Assembly (NCBI RefSeq): GCF_029213205.1
Contig: NZ_JARGNH010000018.1
Span: 1-64,000 of the forward strand
From: Pseudooceanicola sp.
GTDB lineage: Bacteria; Pseudomonadota; Alphaproteobacteria; Rhodobacterales; Rhodobacteraceae
Direction of reading: 5' to 3'
DNA: 64,000 nucleotides
Shown: one piece after another, positions 26,256-35,155 of the stretch
Layout of the letters: every line of letters starts with the position of its first letter
Position numbering within the stretch: the stretch's first letter is position 1
Notes under the pieces: model-generated
The model's database searches: none
What the model was told of the DNA's origin: nothing
What the model saw: only the letters and a program-made list of their open reading frames with translations
Made by a program: the position numbers and the translations under genes

Positions 26256-28622
26256 TCAATGTGATTTCTGCGAGTGTCCAGCGTGAAGCGGCACCTGGCC
26301 TGCCTGCGCATCGCCCTGACCGCCGCCGCTGGCGGACCCACTCTTGCCCGCACCAATACCTTCCAGCCGCGTTCGTTTCAGCAGCAGCGCGTTGACCGCC
26401 ACCAGCGCGGAGCTGCCCGACATGGCAAGTGCTGCCACGGCGGGGCTGATGATCAACGGATAAAACACCCCTGCCGCCATCGGAAAGGCGACCACGTTGT
26501 AAGCCACGGCCCAGAACAGGTTCTGGTGCATCTTGCGCAAGGTGGCGCGCGACAGCTCGATGGCCCCCACGACATCGTAGGGATCGCTTTTCATCAGCAC
26601 GACATCGGCGCTTTCCATCGCCACGTCGGTGCCCGCACCGATGGCAAATCCGACATCGGCCTGGGTCAACGCGGGTGCGTCGTTGACACCGTCCCCGACC
26701 ATGCCGACCTTCTTACCCTGGGCCTGAAGCTCTTTGACCTTCTCGGCCTTTTGGCCCGGAAGAACATCTGCCAGCACAATGTCGATGCCCAGCTCGCCCG
26801 CGATCCGCCTTGCGGTACCTTCGTTGTCGCCGGTCAGCATCGCCACCTTGACGCCGCGTGCGCGCAGCTTGGCCACGGTGGCCTTGGCGCTCGGACGCGG
26901 TGCATCGGCAATAGCAATCAGGCCCAGCATCCGTCCGCCCTGCGCCACATGCACAACCGTGCGGCCCTCGCCCTTCAGGCGCTCGGCCTCCGCCGTCAGG
27001 GTGCCGACGTCGATACCCTCCTCGTCCATAAGGCGCCGATTGCCGACCAGCACGGTCTTGCCTGCGACTTCGGCGCGTGCGCCGCGGCCTTCGAGGTTGA
27101 GAAACTCGGCCATCTGCGGGACGTCGAGGTCCGCCGCGCGTTCGACAATGGCGAGCGCCAGCGGGTGGTCCGAGCCGCGATCGACGGCCGCCGCAGCCCG
27201 CAGCGCGTCGTCCTCCGCGCCGTTTTCGGCGGCAACGACCTCGACCACGCGCGGTTCGCCCATCGTCAACGTGCCGGTCTTGTCGAAGATGATCACGTCA
27301 AGCTTGGTCGCGTCTTCCAGCGCACCGGCATTCTTGAACAGGATACCGTGCTGCGCCCCTAACCCTGTGCCCACCATCACCGCCATCGGCGTAGCAAGCC
27401 CAAGCGCGTCCGGGCAGGCGATGACGAAGACGGTGATAGTCAGCGTCAGCGCGAACAAAAGCGGAGAGCCGATCCACCAGAACCAGACCGCGAAGGTTGC
27501 AAGTCCGATCACGACGGCGATCAGCACCAGCCATTGTGAGGCTTTGTCGGCCAGAAGCTGGGCGGGTGCCTTGGAGTTCTGCGCCTCCTGCACCAGCTTG
27601 ACGATCTGCGCCAGCGCGGTGTCGGCCCCGACCTTGGTGGCGCGGTACCGGAAACTGCCGCTCTTGTTGATGGTGGCGCCGATCACGGTGTCGCCGACGG
27701 CCTTGTTGACCGGCATGGACTCGCCTGTCAGCATGGATTCGTCGACCAGCGACGCGCCTTCGACAACCTCGCCATCTACCGGGATCTTGTTGCCGGGCCG
27801 GATCAGCACGATCTCGCCCTCAAGGACTTCGGAGGTAGGCACCTCGACGTCTTGCCCATCGCGGATAACGGTCGCCATCGGCGGTGCAAGATCGAGCAGT
27901 GCGCGGATTGCAGCAGACGCCCCGGCCCGCGCGCGCATCTCCAGCCAGTGACCCAACAGGATGAACACCAGCAGCACCGCCACCGCCTCGTAGAATTGCA
28001 CGCCCGGAAAGAAGAAGGTAGACCCGACGCTGAACACATAACCGGTGCCAACCGACAGCACGACCAGCACCGCCATGTTCAAGATGCCGTTGCGCAAGGC
28101 GCGCCAGGCGGCGACGAAGAACGGCCAGCTCGGCCAAATTATCGCGGCACTACCCAAGAAGAACAGCCACAGATCCAGTTCCAGACCGAAGGGCGGCGCG
28201 GGTGGCGTGAACAGGCCACCCATTGGCGAATAAGTGAAGATCGGGATGGTGAACAGCAGCGCCACCCAGAAGCGATTGCGCATGTCGCGGACCATGCTGG
28301 CCATGTCCATGCCACCGCCGTGGCCCATCTCGTGCGCCATCGCGTCGTGGCCAGCCGGGGCCTCCGCGCCAGACATTTGATGGTCGGCGTGGCAGACATG
28401 GTTCGGAACCCGCTCCCCGGCGCAGTGGAATCCGCAGGCCTCAACGGTGTTGCGCAGCTCTTCCTCGCCCACTGCCGTCTCATCGTAGTGGACTGTCACG
28501 CTTGCCGATGCCGGGTTCGCTTCGGCGCTGTGCACGCCGCCGAGAGCTGACAAATGGCGTTCGACCGCGAGATGATCGAGTTCATCGAACAGCCCGCGGA
28601 CCTCAAGGGTCAATGACTTCAT
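26256..28622 (-). CDS. Heavy-metal P1B-type ATPase with CPD transmembrane motif
   Basis: This 788-residue pump has an HMA-like N-terminal domain without the CxxC pair, then a His/Met-rich stretch ([26 protein letters not shown]). The transmembrane motif is CPD (about residue 402), in place of the CPC or CPH found in Cu(I) and CopB-type pumps. DKTGTLT, HP and GDGVNDAP are intact, and the last helices carry YN and MSGSS. The start at 28622 follows GGACAGGAG and a leader from the ECF promoter; the longer frame would start inside that promoter. The metal is probably copper but the CPD motif leaves this open. It heads the arginine deiminase operon. Confidence 0.88.
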   Translation of the reverse strand: MKSLTLEVRGLFDELDHLAVERHLSALGGVHSAEANPASASVTVHYDETAVGEEELRNTVEACGFHCAGERVPNHVCHADHQMSGAEAPAGHDAMAHEMGHGGGMDMASMVRDMRNRFWVALLFTIPIFTYSPMGGLFTPPAPPFGLELDLWLFFLGSAAIIWPSWPFFVAAWRALRNGILNMAVLVVLSVGTGYVFSVGSTFFFPGVQFYEAVAVLLVFILLGHWLEMRARAGASAAIRALLDLAPPMATVIRDGQDVEVPTSEVLEGEIVLIRPGNKIPVDGEVVEGASLVDESMLTGESMPVNKAVGDTVIGATINKSGSFRYRATKVGADTALAQIVKLVQEAQNSKAPAQLLADKASQWLVLIAVVIGLATFAVWFWWIGSPLLFALTLTITVFVIACPDALGLATPMAVMVGTGLGAQHGILFKNAGALEDATKLDVIIFDKTGTLTMGEPRVVEVVAAENGAEDDALRAAAAVDRGSDHPLALAIVERAADLDVPQMAEFLNLEGRGARAEVAGKTVLVGNRRLMDEEGIDVGTLTAEAERLKGEGRTVVHVAQGGRMLGLIAIADAPRPSAKATVAKLRARGVKVAMLTGDNEGTARRIAGELGIDIVLADVLPGQKAEKVKELQAQGKKVGMVGDGVNDAPALTQADVGFAIGAGTDVAMESADVVLMKSDPYDVVGAIELSRATLRKMHQNLFWAVAYNVVAFPMAAGVFYPLIISPAVAALAMSGSSALVAVNALLLKRTRLEGIGAGKSGSASGGGQGDAQAGQVPLHAGHSQKSH

Positions 28623-28673
28623 GTTGGCTCCTGTCCACTTTCCTTGCGATCGAGAACGACCGTTTGGTGAATA

Positions 28674-28699
28674 GACGTTGCCGGTCTCCAAACCTTACA
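28674..28699 (-). promoter_or_regulatory. ECF-type promoter TGTAAGG-N15-CGTC before the ATPase-arc operon
   Basis: On the minus strand TGTAAGG (28699-28693), 15 bases, CGTC (28677-28674), then TATT. It would place an operon of six genes, the CPD ATPase, transporter, arcA, arcB, arcC and SDR, under the shared sigma factor. Confidence 0.72.
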
Positions 28700-28978
28700 G
28701 TTCCATCCGAAAGGCATTGATTTGCATGAAAGCCACTGGCGATTCCTCAACTCGGCAATTCGAATACTTTGCCGACGGGGCGCGCCAAGTCTCCGCAGAG
28801 GCCTCGTGCTCAGGGAGGTAATCGCGACTGAGCTGCGCCCGCGACCGTCCCATCGCAATGGGTGGTCAGCGGCGCCGATAGGACTCCCATAATGAGCCGG
28901 TTGCTTTTCAACGCCCAGTTTGTGCCTTAGGTTTGCACTTTGGGCCGTCCCAAAAAAATATGTCGGAGAAAGAATTCC

Positions 28979-29665
28979 ATGTGCTTGTCCGCGCAAGTCA
29001 GCTTTGCCGCCAGCGTTTTTCTTGTTGGCGGCGGCACGGCCATTTCAATTGTGGCGTGGCGGCGAAACAAACGGTATCTTCCGCTTGCCCTGATGCCGCT
29101 TTTTGCCGGACTGCAACAGTTTACCGAGGGTTTTGTCTGGGTCGGCATGAACGGAAACGATCCCCTGACGGTCTTATGGGGAGCTATGGGGTACATTTTT
29201 TTCACCTGGTTCATGTGGCCGATCTGGGTGCCATACTCGGTCTACGTTCTGGAACCGGACGACAGCCCTCGGAAGCGGTTGTTCCGCCTCATGGCGTTGA
29301 TCGGACTGGCCTTCGGTCTATTGCTTTACATCCCGCACGGGCTGAACAGCAGCATGGTCGTGGTCGAGATCAACAACCAGTCGCTGGCCTATGAAAAATC
29401 AATTTGGCTTGATTACATGATGCCACGCTGGCTGACCAATACGATCTATGTGACCCTTATCACCCTGCCGCCAGCGCTGTCGCATTACAAACATGTGCGC
29501 CATTTCGCCCTGACGCTGGTGGCGGTGATCGTGATCGATATCGCCCTTCTGCAGTTTGCCTACATTTCGTTTTTCTGCCTGCTGGCGGGGCTCGCAACGC
29601 TGCATCTGGTGTACATCATTTTGACCAACAAATGCGCCCGTGAATGCCCTGAATTGTTCGCCTGA
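28979..29665 (+). CDS. DUF6629-like membrane protein
   Basis: This 228-residue protein begins MCLSAQVSFAASVFLVGGG, the typical start of DUF6629 proteins, and has seven predicted membrane segments. A conserved-looking FAGLQQFTEGFVW follows in the second helix. Two cysteines near the end (KCARECPE) face one side. The start at 28979 has GGAGAAAG upstream; the longer frame adds a basic tail that does not fit the family. It diverges from the ATPase operon. Function unknown. Confidence 0.7.
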   Translation: MCLSAQVSFAASVFLVGGGTAISIVAWRRNKRYLPLALMPLFAGLQQFTEGFVWVGMNGNDPLTVLWGAMGYIFFTWFMWPIWVPYSVYVLEPDDSPRKRLFRLMALIGLAFGLLLYIPHGLNSSMVVVEINNQSLAYEKSIWLDYMMPRWLTNTIYVTLITLPPALSHYKHVRHFALTLVAVIVIDIALLQFAYISFFCLLAGLATLHLVYIILTNKCARECPELFA

Positions 29666-29711
29666 TTCCGTCGCCTAGCTTTGCTTGTCGCAGTAGGGGA
29701 TCGCTTCGGCG

Positions 29712-30275
29712 CTAGACTGGGCAGTAGCAATCATCGGGATCCTCCAGGCAGCAGGCTCCACAATGGTATTGGATCGCCTCGCGCAGAGCAGCGCGCGCCC
29801 TGTGCAGCCGAACGCCAAGGGCATTGCGGTTCAACCCCATATCGGCGGCCACGATTTTCCGATCCTCTTCACCGAAATCGATCCGCCGGATCAATTTGGC
29901 ATCAACGGTACGAAGCTCGGTAAGCAGCCTGCTCGGACAAGTGCAGGGCCGCGCCATCTGCACCGGCGCATCGGCAACCAACTGATGTGGGTCTCGTGCG
30001 ACAGCTACGGCCAAGCGGCTGCGCCGAGTGGCTTTGCGAAAATGATCGTTCATGGTGGACCGGAGGATCGCGTATAGCCATGCATCCATGCGTTCCACGT
30101 CGCGAAGCTGATCCTTGCGAGTCAGCACCCGAATGCAGAACTCTTGGAAAACGTCCTCGGAATCCGCGCGGTTGCCGAGCCGTTTCGCGAGGAAGCCGAG
30201 AAACGCTTTTCGGCCTTCGACCAGTGCGTTCTCGGTCGCTGTTCCACTGTATTGTTCTTCCACATTGCTGTTCAT
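29712..30275 (-). CDS. ECF sigma factor with CxC linker and Cys-rich C-terminus (CorE-like)
   Basis: The 187-residue protein is a close paralogue of the sigma factor at 15.5 kb: region 2 has GNRADSEDVFQEFCIRVL and RMDAWLYAILRSTMNDHFRK, region 4 has MGLNRNALGVRLHRARAALR. It keeps the linker pair (PCTC) and the C-terminal cluster HCGACCLEDPDDCYC. The start at 30275 follows AAAGGAGG at seven bases. It lies 31 bases behind lgt in the same direction and shows no copy of the TGTAANG-N15-CGTC promoter, unlike the other two. Confidence 0.85.
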   Translation of the reverse strand: MNSNVEEQYSGTATENALVEGRKAFLGFLAKRLGNRADSEDVFQEFCIRVLTRKDQLRDVERMDAWLYAILRSTMNDHFRKATRRSRLAVAVARDPHQLVADAPVQMARPCTCPSRLLTELRTVDAKLIRRIDFGEEDRKIVAADMGLNRNALGVRLHRARAALREAIQYHCGACCLEDPDDCYCPV

Positions 30276-30306
30276 TCGAGTTCCTCCTTTTCTTGGCTCC
30301 ACTTAA

Positions 30307-31230
30307 TCACACGACGGTATTTGGCCTCTGGTCGGCTGCGCTTCCGAAGTGACTGAAGGAGTAAAAAATCAGAGCCAGTCCTGTCACGATCATCGGCGCG
30401 GAAAGCACTTGACCCATCGTCAGCCCCCATTCGCCGAAATGAAGCGCGTGACCGATCGGATTCTTGGCGGTCACGAACTGCATGTCCGGCTGCCGGAACA
30501 GTTCCACGAAGCTTCTGGCAAGGCCGTACCCAGTAAGGAAAACCCCGGTCAGAGCACCGGGAGCCTTCAGCCAGCCGCGGCGCCAGGCGAGATAGAGCAG
30601 GAGTGTTCCGAGCAGCAGCCCTTCCAGAAGCGCCTCGTATAGCTGCGAAGGGTGTCGGGCGCAGAGCCCGGTGATGCCGTCACAGACTTGCGCCGCCTCG
30701 CCCGGAAAGATTATCGCCCAAGGAACGTCCGTAGGCCGCCCCCAAAGCTCGTTGTTGGTGAAATTCGCCAGCCGTCCCAGAAACAGCCCCGGCGGAGTTG
30801 CCAGCGCAAGCAGGTCTGCGGTGCTGAGCAGGGATCTTTTCTGACGAAGACAGAATATCAGCGCCGCAATCCCTACACCCGCAAAACCGCCGTGGAACGA
30901 CATGCCGCCCTGCCACACCTTGAGGATTTCCAGCGGGTTGGCCAGGTAATAGCCGGGCTGATAAAACAGCACGAAACCCAGGCGCCCACCCACGATCACG
31001 CCCAGTATGATCCATGTCAGAAGGTTCTCGATCTGCTCGCGATCAAGTGGCGGACCGGACGGGGGCCAGAGTGCCGGGCGGTTGACGGCGGCCAAACAGA
31101 TGCGCCATCCGATGAGGATTCCGACGATATAGGCCAGCGCGTACCAGCGCAGCGCGAATGTGAAACTGCCGATTTCGGTCGAGAACAGATCGGTTCCGAT
31201 GTCCGGAAATGGTATCGCTGCGGTCAACAT
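30307..31230 (-). CDS. lgt: Prolipoprotein diacylglyceryl transferase
   Basis: The 307-residue membrane enzyme has the Lgt signatures [12 protein letters not shown] (with the catalytic His, about residue 112) and [21 protein letters not shown] (about 152-172). Lgt attaches diacylglycerol to the lipobox Cys of lipoproteins in the inner membrane. A plasmid copy is unusual because the chromosomal gene is essential; it may support metal-related lipoproteins or stress tolerance. It is followed by the third ECF sigma gene. Confidence 0.92.
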   Translation of the reverse strand: MLTAAIPFPDIGTDLFSTEIGSFTFALRWYALAYIVGILIGWRICLAAVNRPALWPPSGPPLDREQIENLLTWIILGVIVGGRLGFVLFYQPGYYLANPLEILKVWQGGMSFHGGFAGVGIAALIFCLRQKRSLLSTADLLALATPPGLFLGRLANFTNNELWGRPTDVPWAIIFPGEAAQVCDGITGLCARHPSQLYEALLEGLLLGTLLLYLAWRRGWLKAPGALTGVFLTGYGLARSFVELFRQPDMQFVTAKNPIGHALHFGEWGLTMGQVLSAPMIVTGLALIFYSFSHFGSAADQRPNTVV

Positions 31231-31326
31231 TGAGGGAGTCCCTGTTCTTTGCTTTGGAACCGAAAACCGAAATTCCCCTGGCGCTCAATCCATGGTGCTA
31301 GTTTCAGAAGATGGTGTGCGTCATGA

Positions 31327-32013
31327 TCAGTCATGGCGTAATCTACATCTTTGCCAGTCCCTGACGCCGATGAAGACGAGCGGGGTCAGGGTCAGAGCGC
31401 CCAGTCCGATTGCAGCCCAGGCAGCACGGGAGGTGTCTCCGCTGACGGCTTCGTTGCCGAAATGCGCGAGTACGAAACTGGCAGGAATAATTCCGGCTAA
31501 CGTGGCCAGTCCGAAGCGCCAGAAATGCAGTCGGCTGAGCCCCGCTGCATAGCTGACGATATCGAACGAAACGAACGGTAACAGCCGACTGATAAAAACC
31601 GTGAATGTCAGCGCGTTCTGAGAGCCAAGCCAGCCAGCATCGACCTTATCGCCAAACCATTGCCGCAATACGTCCCGACCCAAAAACCGGGCGAGAACGA
31701 AGGCTGCAAGAGCGCCGAATTCGGCACCGAGAACGATGTAAACTGTTCCGACGGTGTGGCCGTAGGCCGCGCCTGCAGCCAGTGCGATGGGTGCACTTGG
31801 GATCGGCGTGGCCACGATCGCTATCGTCATCAGTCCGACGACTAAAATTGGCCCCCAGATACCTGCAGCCATGACCCAAGCAGAGATCCTGTCGCCGTTC
31901 AGGCGGGTCAGGGTGTCGGGCAGCGGTCCGAACGCAAGGACCAGCAAGGCCGCCGCGAATGCCAGCGCGATGGCGGTCTTGACGGTTGGTGTGAGCGTAT
32001 TGTTACGGTTCAT
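31327..32013 (-). CDS. TVP38/TMEM64 (DedA-like) membrane protein
   Basis: This 228-residue protein has about five membrane segments and the VTT/SNARE-associated domain pattern (PIPSAPIALAAGAAYGHTVGT, then FISRLLPFVSFDIVSYAAGLS). Family members act in lipid scrambling or membrane homeostasis, and some are linked to metal tolerance. It lies 38 bases after the DUF302 gene in the same direction. Confidence 0.82.
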   Translation of the reverse strand: MNRNNTLTPTVKTAIALAFAAALLVLAFGPLPDTLTRLNGDRISAWVMAAGIWGPILVVGLMTIAIVATPIPSAPIALAAGAAYGHTVGTVYIVLGAEFGALAAFVLARFLGRDVLRQWFGDKVDAGWLGSQNALTFTVFISRLLPFVSFDIVSYAAGLSRLHFWRFGLATLAGIIPASFVLAHFGNEAVSGDTSRAAWAAIGLGALTLTPLVFIGVRDWQRCRLRHD

Positions 32014-32051
32014 CTGCGCCTCATGTCAGGTCAAGGGCATCGAGAGAGACT

Positions 32052-32438
32052 TCAGGCCGCGTCCAAAGCGGCCCGGAGCAAATCGCGGACTTGATCGGCG
32101 ACTTCGTGCAACTCGGCGTTCTCTACCGCTTGCATCGACGCCACAGGGTCAATGGCGCTGATCTCGGTGCCTCCGTCCACCTGGCGCAAAATCACGTTGC
32201 AGGGCAGCATCGCGCCGATGCGCGGCTCGATTTCGATGGCCTTGTGGGCCATGCCCGGATTGCAGGCACCAAGAATGCGATAGGGCGGCATCTCCACACC
32301 CAGTTTCTCGTGCATGGTCGCCTTCACGTCGATCTCGGTCAGCACACCGAAGCCCTTTTCTGCCAATGCGTCGCGAACAAGCATTTCGGCGTCGTCCACC
32401 GCGACATCTTTCAAAACGCGATCATAGGTGTAGGCCAT
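32052..32438 (-). CDS. DUF302 protein
   Basis: The 128-residue product matches DUF302: a GFGVLTEIDVKAT strand near the N-terminus and YRILGACNPGMAHKAIE followed by MLPCNVILRQ. The two conserved Cys could bind a metal or thiol. No signal peptide is seen. The start at 32438 (MAYTYDR) follows GGGAGAAAA. DUF302 genes are frequent in copper and stress loci; function unknown. Confidence 0.85.
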   Translation of the reverse strand: MAYTYDRVLKDVAVDDAEMLVRDALAEKGFGVLTEIDVKATMHEKLGVEMPPYRILGACNPGMAHKAIEIEPRIGAMLPCNVILRQVDGGTEISAIDPVASMQAVENAELHEVADQVRDLLRAALDAA

Positions 32439-32555
32439 TTCGATTTTCTCCCTTTCGGTTTTTCTGTAGTTGCTGGTCATTGCCTGGATTTGGCAAATCC
32501 GGCTGCGGTCTGACGTTGGCGTCAGGATGTCTTGCGGATCCGACGCTTGGGAAGG

Positions 32556-32579
32556 CGGCGCCAGTCAAAACTGGCGCCG
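32556..32579 (-). terminator. Hairpin terminator after the EF-hand gene
   Basis: CGGCGCCAGT (32556-32565) and ACTGGCGCCG (32570-32579) form a perfect 10-bp stem around a four-base loop, seven bases after the stop of the EF-hand gene. No clear U-tract follows. A second small perfect dyad, CTGACG-TTGG-CGTCAG, lies just beyond it near 32510. Confidence 0.6.
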
Positions 32580-32585
32580 AACCTC

Positions 32586-33170
32586 TCAATTGTCGTTCAT
32601 CATCTCTCCGTCGCCCATGACCTGGCCATTGCCGGGCTGACCCTGCGACTGCGCCATGTTCGACCGCATCATCTGCATCCGTTCCATCATTTCGGCAGGC
32701 GCCACCATCTCTTCCGCCGTCACCGCGCCGTCACCGTCGGCATCGAGGTGTTGGAATCGGTCCACCATCATCTCGCGGATCATCGCGCTGTGAAGCGTTT
32801 CGAACTCTGCAATCGAGAGGGAGCCGTCGCCATCGCTGTCATGTTCGGCAAGCTTGGCCTGCAGCTGCGTGCGCATCTCTTCAGGAGTGACCTTGCCGTC
32901 GCCATCAGCGTCCAGCATCTTCGTCATGCCTCCGCCCATCGGGCCCATACCGCCCATCATGCCGCCGCCCATCATGTTGCCATGCATGCGCTGCATCATA
33001 TCCGTCATTCCATCCATGCCCTCCATCATGCCCATCATGCCGGGGGCACCTCCTTGCGCGGCACCGGGTCCGGATTTTCCGCCGTGTCCGTGGTGGGACT
33101 CCGCGAATGCTGCACCGCCAAGGACGGTTGCAGTGAGGGTCATTGCAGCGAGTAGAGTATTGCGTTTCAT
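32586..33170 (-). CDS. Secreted Met-rich EF-hand protein
   Basis: This 194-residue protein has a signal peptide (cleavage after about residue 23, AFAES), then a His/Gly segment and a Met-rich block (residues about 45-80, many MM and GGM). Three canonical EF-hand loops follow: DADGDGKVTPEE, DSDGDGSLSIAE and DADGDGAVTAEE. EF hands bind calcium, while Met clusters favour Cu(I) in the periplasm. It is divergent from a truncated response-regulator gene, which once may have controlled it. Confidence 0.85.
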   Translation of the reverse strand: MKRNTLLAAMTLTATVLGGAAFAESHHGHGGKSGPGAAQGGAPGMMGMMEGMDGMTDMMQRMHGNMMGGGMMGGMGPMGGGMTKMLDADGDGKVTPEEMRTQLQAKLAEHDSDGDGSLSIAEFETLHSAMIREMMVDRFQHLDADGDGAVTAEEMVAPAEMMERMQMMRSNMAQSQGQPGNGQVMGDGEMMNDN

Positions 33171-33341
33171 TTAGGTCACCTCGTGTCAGTGTTGCGATAC
33201 AGAACATATGGCAAATATCTCTCGCTACGGAATGCCGACAACCCAGTCGTTTTGTATCGGCAGGTCACAATCGCGGTGCCTGTTACAATTCGTGACAAAT
33301 ATCTTGGGAAGAACACGCGGCATTCATCTAAAGGAAGGGTC

Positions 33342-33405
33342 ATGAACGAACCGCCACACATTCTTGTCGTCGATGACCACCGCGAAATCCGCGATGCCGT
33401 TGGAA
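33342..33405 (+). pseudogene. 5' remnant of a response-regulator gene cut by an IS element
   Basis: After a good ribosome-binding site (AAAGGAAGGG) the frame begins MNEPPHILVVDDHREIRDAV, the N-terminus of an OmpR-type receiver domain with its DD pair. It stops at the IS end after about 21 codons. No remainder is found on the other side of the element, where a different gene fragment lies. Confidence 0.75.
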
Positions 33406-33420
33406 TGCCCCCACTGAAGT

Positions 33421-33655
33421 TCTCTAATCGCATTGGTCAAGTTCTTTGATTGTTGCCTTAGCGTGCGCCGGGTTCATGGTTCTCTCCGCGGTCGACCTCG
33501 ACGGATCGCCGCATGTTGGCGTCGGATGGTCGGATCGACCTAAGTGGTCCTCGCACTTGCTTCATTTTGCAGTGCATTCAGAGGGACGGTCTGATCCGCG
33601 CCATACGTCCCGGCGGGGACGCGTCCGCTGGCTTAGTCGTGCAACTTATCCCTAA
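33421..33655 (-). other. Non-coding end of the IS1111-type element, candidate bridge-RNA region
   Basis: This 235-base stretch downstream of the transposase has no convincing gene. In the IS1111 subgroup the guide (bridge) RNA is expected in this end. It contains CTAAGTGGTCC at 33540-33550, which repeats exactly the right junction of the element with its target (34791-34801: element end CTAAG plus target TGGTCC). A guide RNA would need such matches to donor and target. The RNA itself is not demonstrated. Confidence 0.35.
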
Positions 33656-34690
33656 TCATGCTGCCGACTGTGTCCAACGGAATGGCGTATCGGTTTTCCA
33701 CATTGCGTGAAGAACCACGGCAAGTTTTCGTGCGACCGCAATGCGCGCCTTTTTGAAGCCGGACACTTTCGCCAATTTCATGCCCCAGATCTTCAGAGGC
33801 GAAGATCGCAGGTTGCGCGTCAGCAAGGTTGTTGCCGCCTCATAGAGGTGCTTTCGGACCATCTTGTCACCCTGCTTCGAGATGCGTCCATTTCTGCTGG
33901 TTTCACCGGATTCGTATCGTCTTGGCGTCAGCCCGAGATATGCGCCCGCACTTGATGACCTTTTGAAGCGTGATGCGTCATCGAATGCCGACACAACCGA
34001 CAGCGCGGTGATGATTCCCACACCGGGTGCGGTCATAAACAGCTGGGCGGTCGGGTTCGCTCTGGCAATCGCCGCAAGCCGTGTGTCCAGAGCCTTGATC
34101 TGATCGCAGACGGACGCTCTGGCGTTCATCAAGGTTTCCGCAATAATCTGCATTTCTGGCGACGCTTCCAATTCACCACAAATAATCTCACGGGCGCGCC
34201 CTGCGAAGCCGCCCACGCGCTTGCCAAACAGAACTCCAAAAGTCCGAAGAAGGCCACGGAGTTCGTTCTCGATCTTGACCCGGATGCGCACCAGCGTCTC
34301 ACGCGCCGTAAGCAACGAACGGACCTGATAGCAGTCATGGCTTTTGATCCGCACTTGTTTGAACCAACCGACGCGCATGATCTGAGCCAAACCGGCCGCG
34401 TCGTTTCGATCCGTTTTTACCGGCCGCATCTTCAAAGCCGCATTGGCGTGGCGCGCATCGATACACAGGACCGGCAGTCCACGTGCTGCCAACGCATTCC
34501 ACAGCCATACAGCAAGAGGGCCTGTCTCAAGGCCAACACGCGACAGGTTAGGTGCTTTGTCTCTCAAAAAGCTTGTAATCGCGTCCGGACACGTCGCGAT
34601 CGTCGTCTCTGCAATAATGGCACCCTCGTCATCAACAACGCAGATGGCCGTCGTCTCCTGCGAGACATCCAGGGCGGCAAAGCATGGCAT
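33656..34690 (-). CDS. IS110-family transposase (IS1111 group)
   Basis: The 344-residue protein has the IS110 layout: an N-terminal DEDD RuvC-like domain starting FAALDVSQETTAICVVDD, with DARHANAALKMRPVKTDRNDAAGLAQIM in the middle, and a C-terminal Tnp_20 domain with APGVGIITALSVVSAF and the Ser-containing SSSAGAYLGLTPRRYES. These recombinases move DNA through a Ser nucleophile and an RNA guide. The start at 34690 is preceded by AAAAGGAG; two upstream in-frame ATGs are less well placed. Confidence 0.9.
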   Translation of the reverse strand: MPCFAALDVSQETTAICVVDDEGAIIAETTIATCPDAITSFLRDKAPNLSRVGLETGPLAVWLWNALAARGLPVLCIDARHANAALKMRPVKTDRNDAAGLAQIMRVGWFKQVRIKSHDCYQVRSLLTARETLVRIRVKIENELRGLLRTFGVLFGKRVGGFAGRAREIICGELEASPEMQIIAETLMNARASVCDQIKALDTRLAAIARANPTAQLFMTAPGVGIITALSVVSAFDDASRFKRSSSAGAYLGLTPRRYESGETSRNGRISKQGDKMVRKHLYEAATTLLTRNLRSSPLKIWGMKLAKVSGFKKARIAVARKLAVVLHAMWKTDTPFRWTQSAA

Positions 34691-34844
34691 GACAGTTCTC
34701 CTTTTCATCTGAGCCTTGGCCAATCGGTTTTCATTTGATCAGTTTGAAGCAGGGGCCCTTGGTCGAAAAGAAGCGCCACCTACGATTACGCTAAGTGGTC
34801 CACCTTTTGGGATAGAAATATCCCGTTTTCAGGAGGACGACGAG

Positions 34845-35123
34845 ATGGCTGGTAAGCGAGAGAAGCCCGAGGATATCGTGCTGAAGCTGCGACAGGTTGA
34901 AGTGCTGCAAGGGCAAGGCAAATCCGTTCAGGAGGCCGTGCGGCAGATCGGTGTGACGGTTCAGACCTACTATCGGTGGCGCAAGGAGTATGGCGGCATG
35001 AGCCGCGATCAACTCAAACGGCTGAAAGAGCTGGAGGCTGAGAATACCCGGCTCAGACGTGCCGTGTCGGATCTGACGCTGGACAAGATGATCTTGGCCG
35101 AGGCTGCACGGGGAAACTTCTAA
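34845..35123 (+). CDS. IS3-family transposase OrfA
   Basis: This 92-residue protein has a helix-turn-helix (QEAVRQIGVTVQTYYRWRKEY) and a leucine-zipper-like coil (LKRLKELEAENTRLRRAVSDL), the usual OrfA make-up. The start at 34845 follows AGGAGGACG. It ends in the region where orfB runs in the -1 frame, so a -1 ribosomal frameshift around GGGGAAAC would make the OrfAB transposase. Confidence 0.9.
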   Translation: MAGKREKPEDIVLKLRQVEVLQGQGKSVQEAVRQIGVTVQTYYRWRKEYGGMSRDQLKRLKELEAENTRLRRAVSDLTLDKMILAEAARGNF

Positions 35124-35155
35124 GCCCTTCTCGCCGCAGGCAGTGCATTGATCAT

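Larger units (their letters stand above)
33421..34792 (-). mobile_element. IS1111-group (IS110 family) element inside the IS3 left terminal repeat
   Basis: The transposase is IS110-type. The element lies between two AAGT tetranucleotides (33417-33420 and 34793-34796). Four bases inside each end is the subterminal inverted repeat TAATCG (TAATCGCATTGG on the left; TAATCGTAGGTGG read inward from the right), as in the IS1111 subgroup. Coding is on the minus strand, with 105 bases upstream and 236 bases downstream of the transposase. Some IS1111 elements (IS4321/IS5075) are known to target terminal repeats of other transposons, which fits this position. Confidence 0.7.

Noticed and set aside
28722-28817. 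A 31-codon plus-strand frame between the ATPase promoter and the DUF6629 gene
   Set aside because: It has only a poor ribosome-binding site and no recognisable composition; too little to support a gene.
33540-34801. The 11-base direct repeat CTAAGTGGTCC as a target-site duplication of the IS110-type element
   Set aside because: The left copy lies about 120 bases inside the element once its ends are set by the AAGT and TAATCG features, and a duplication would have to flank the ends.
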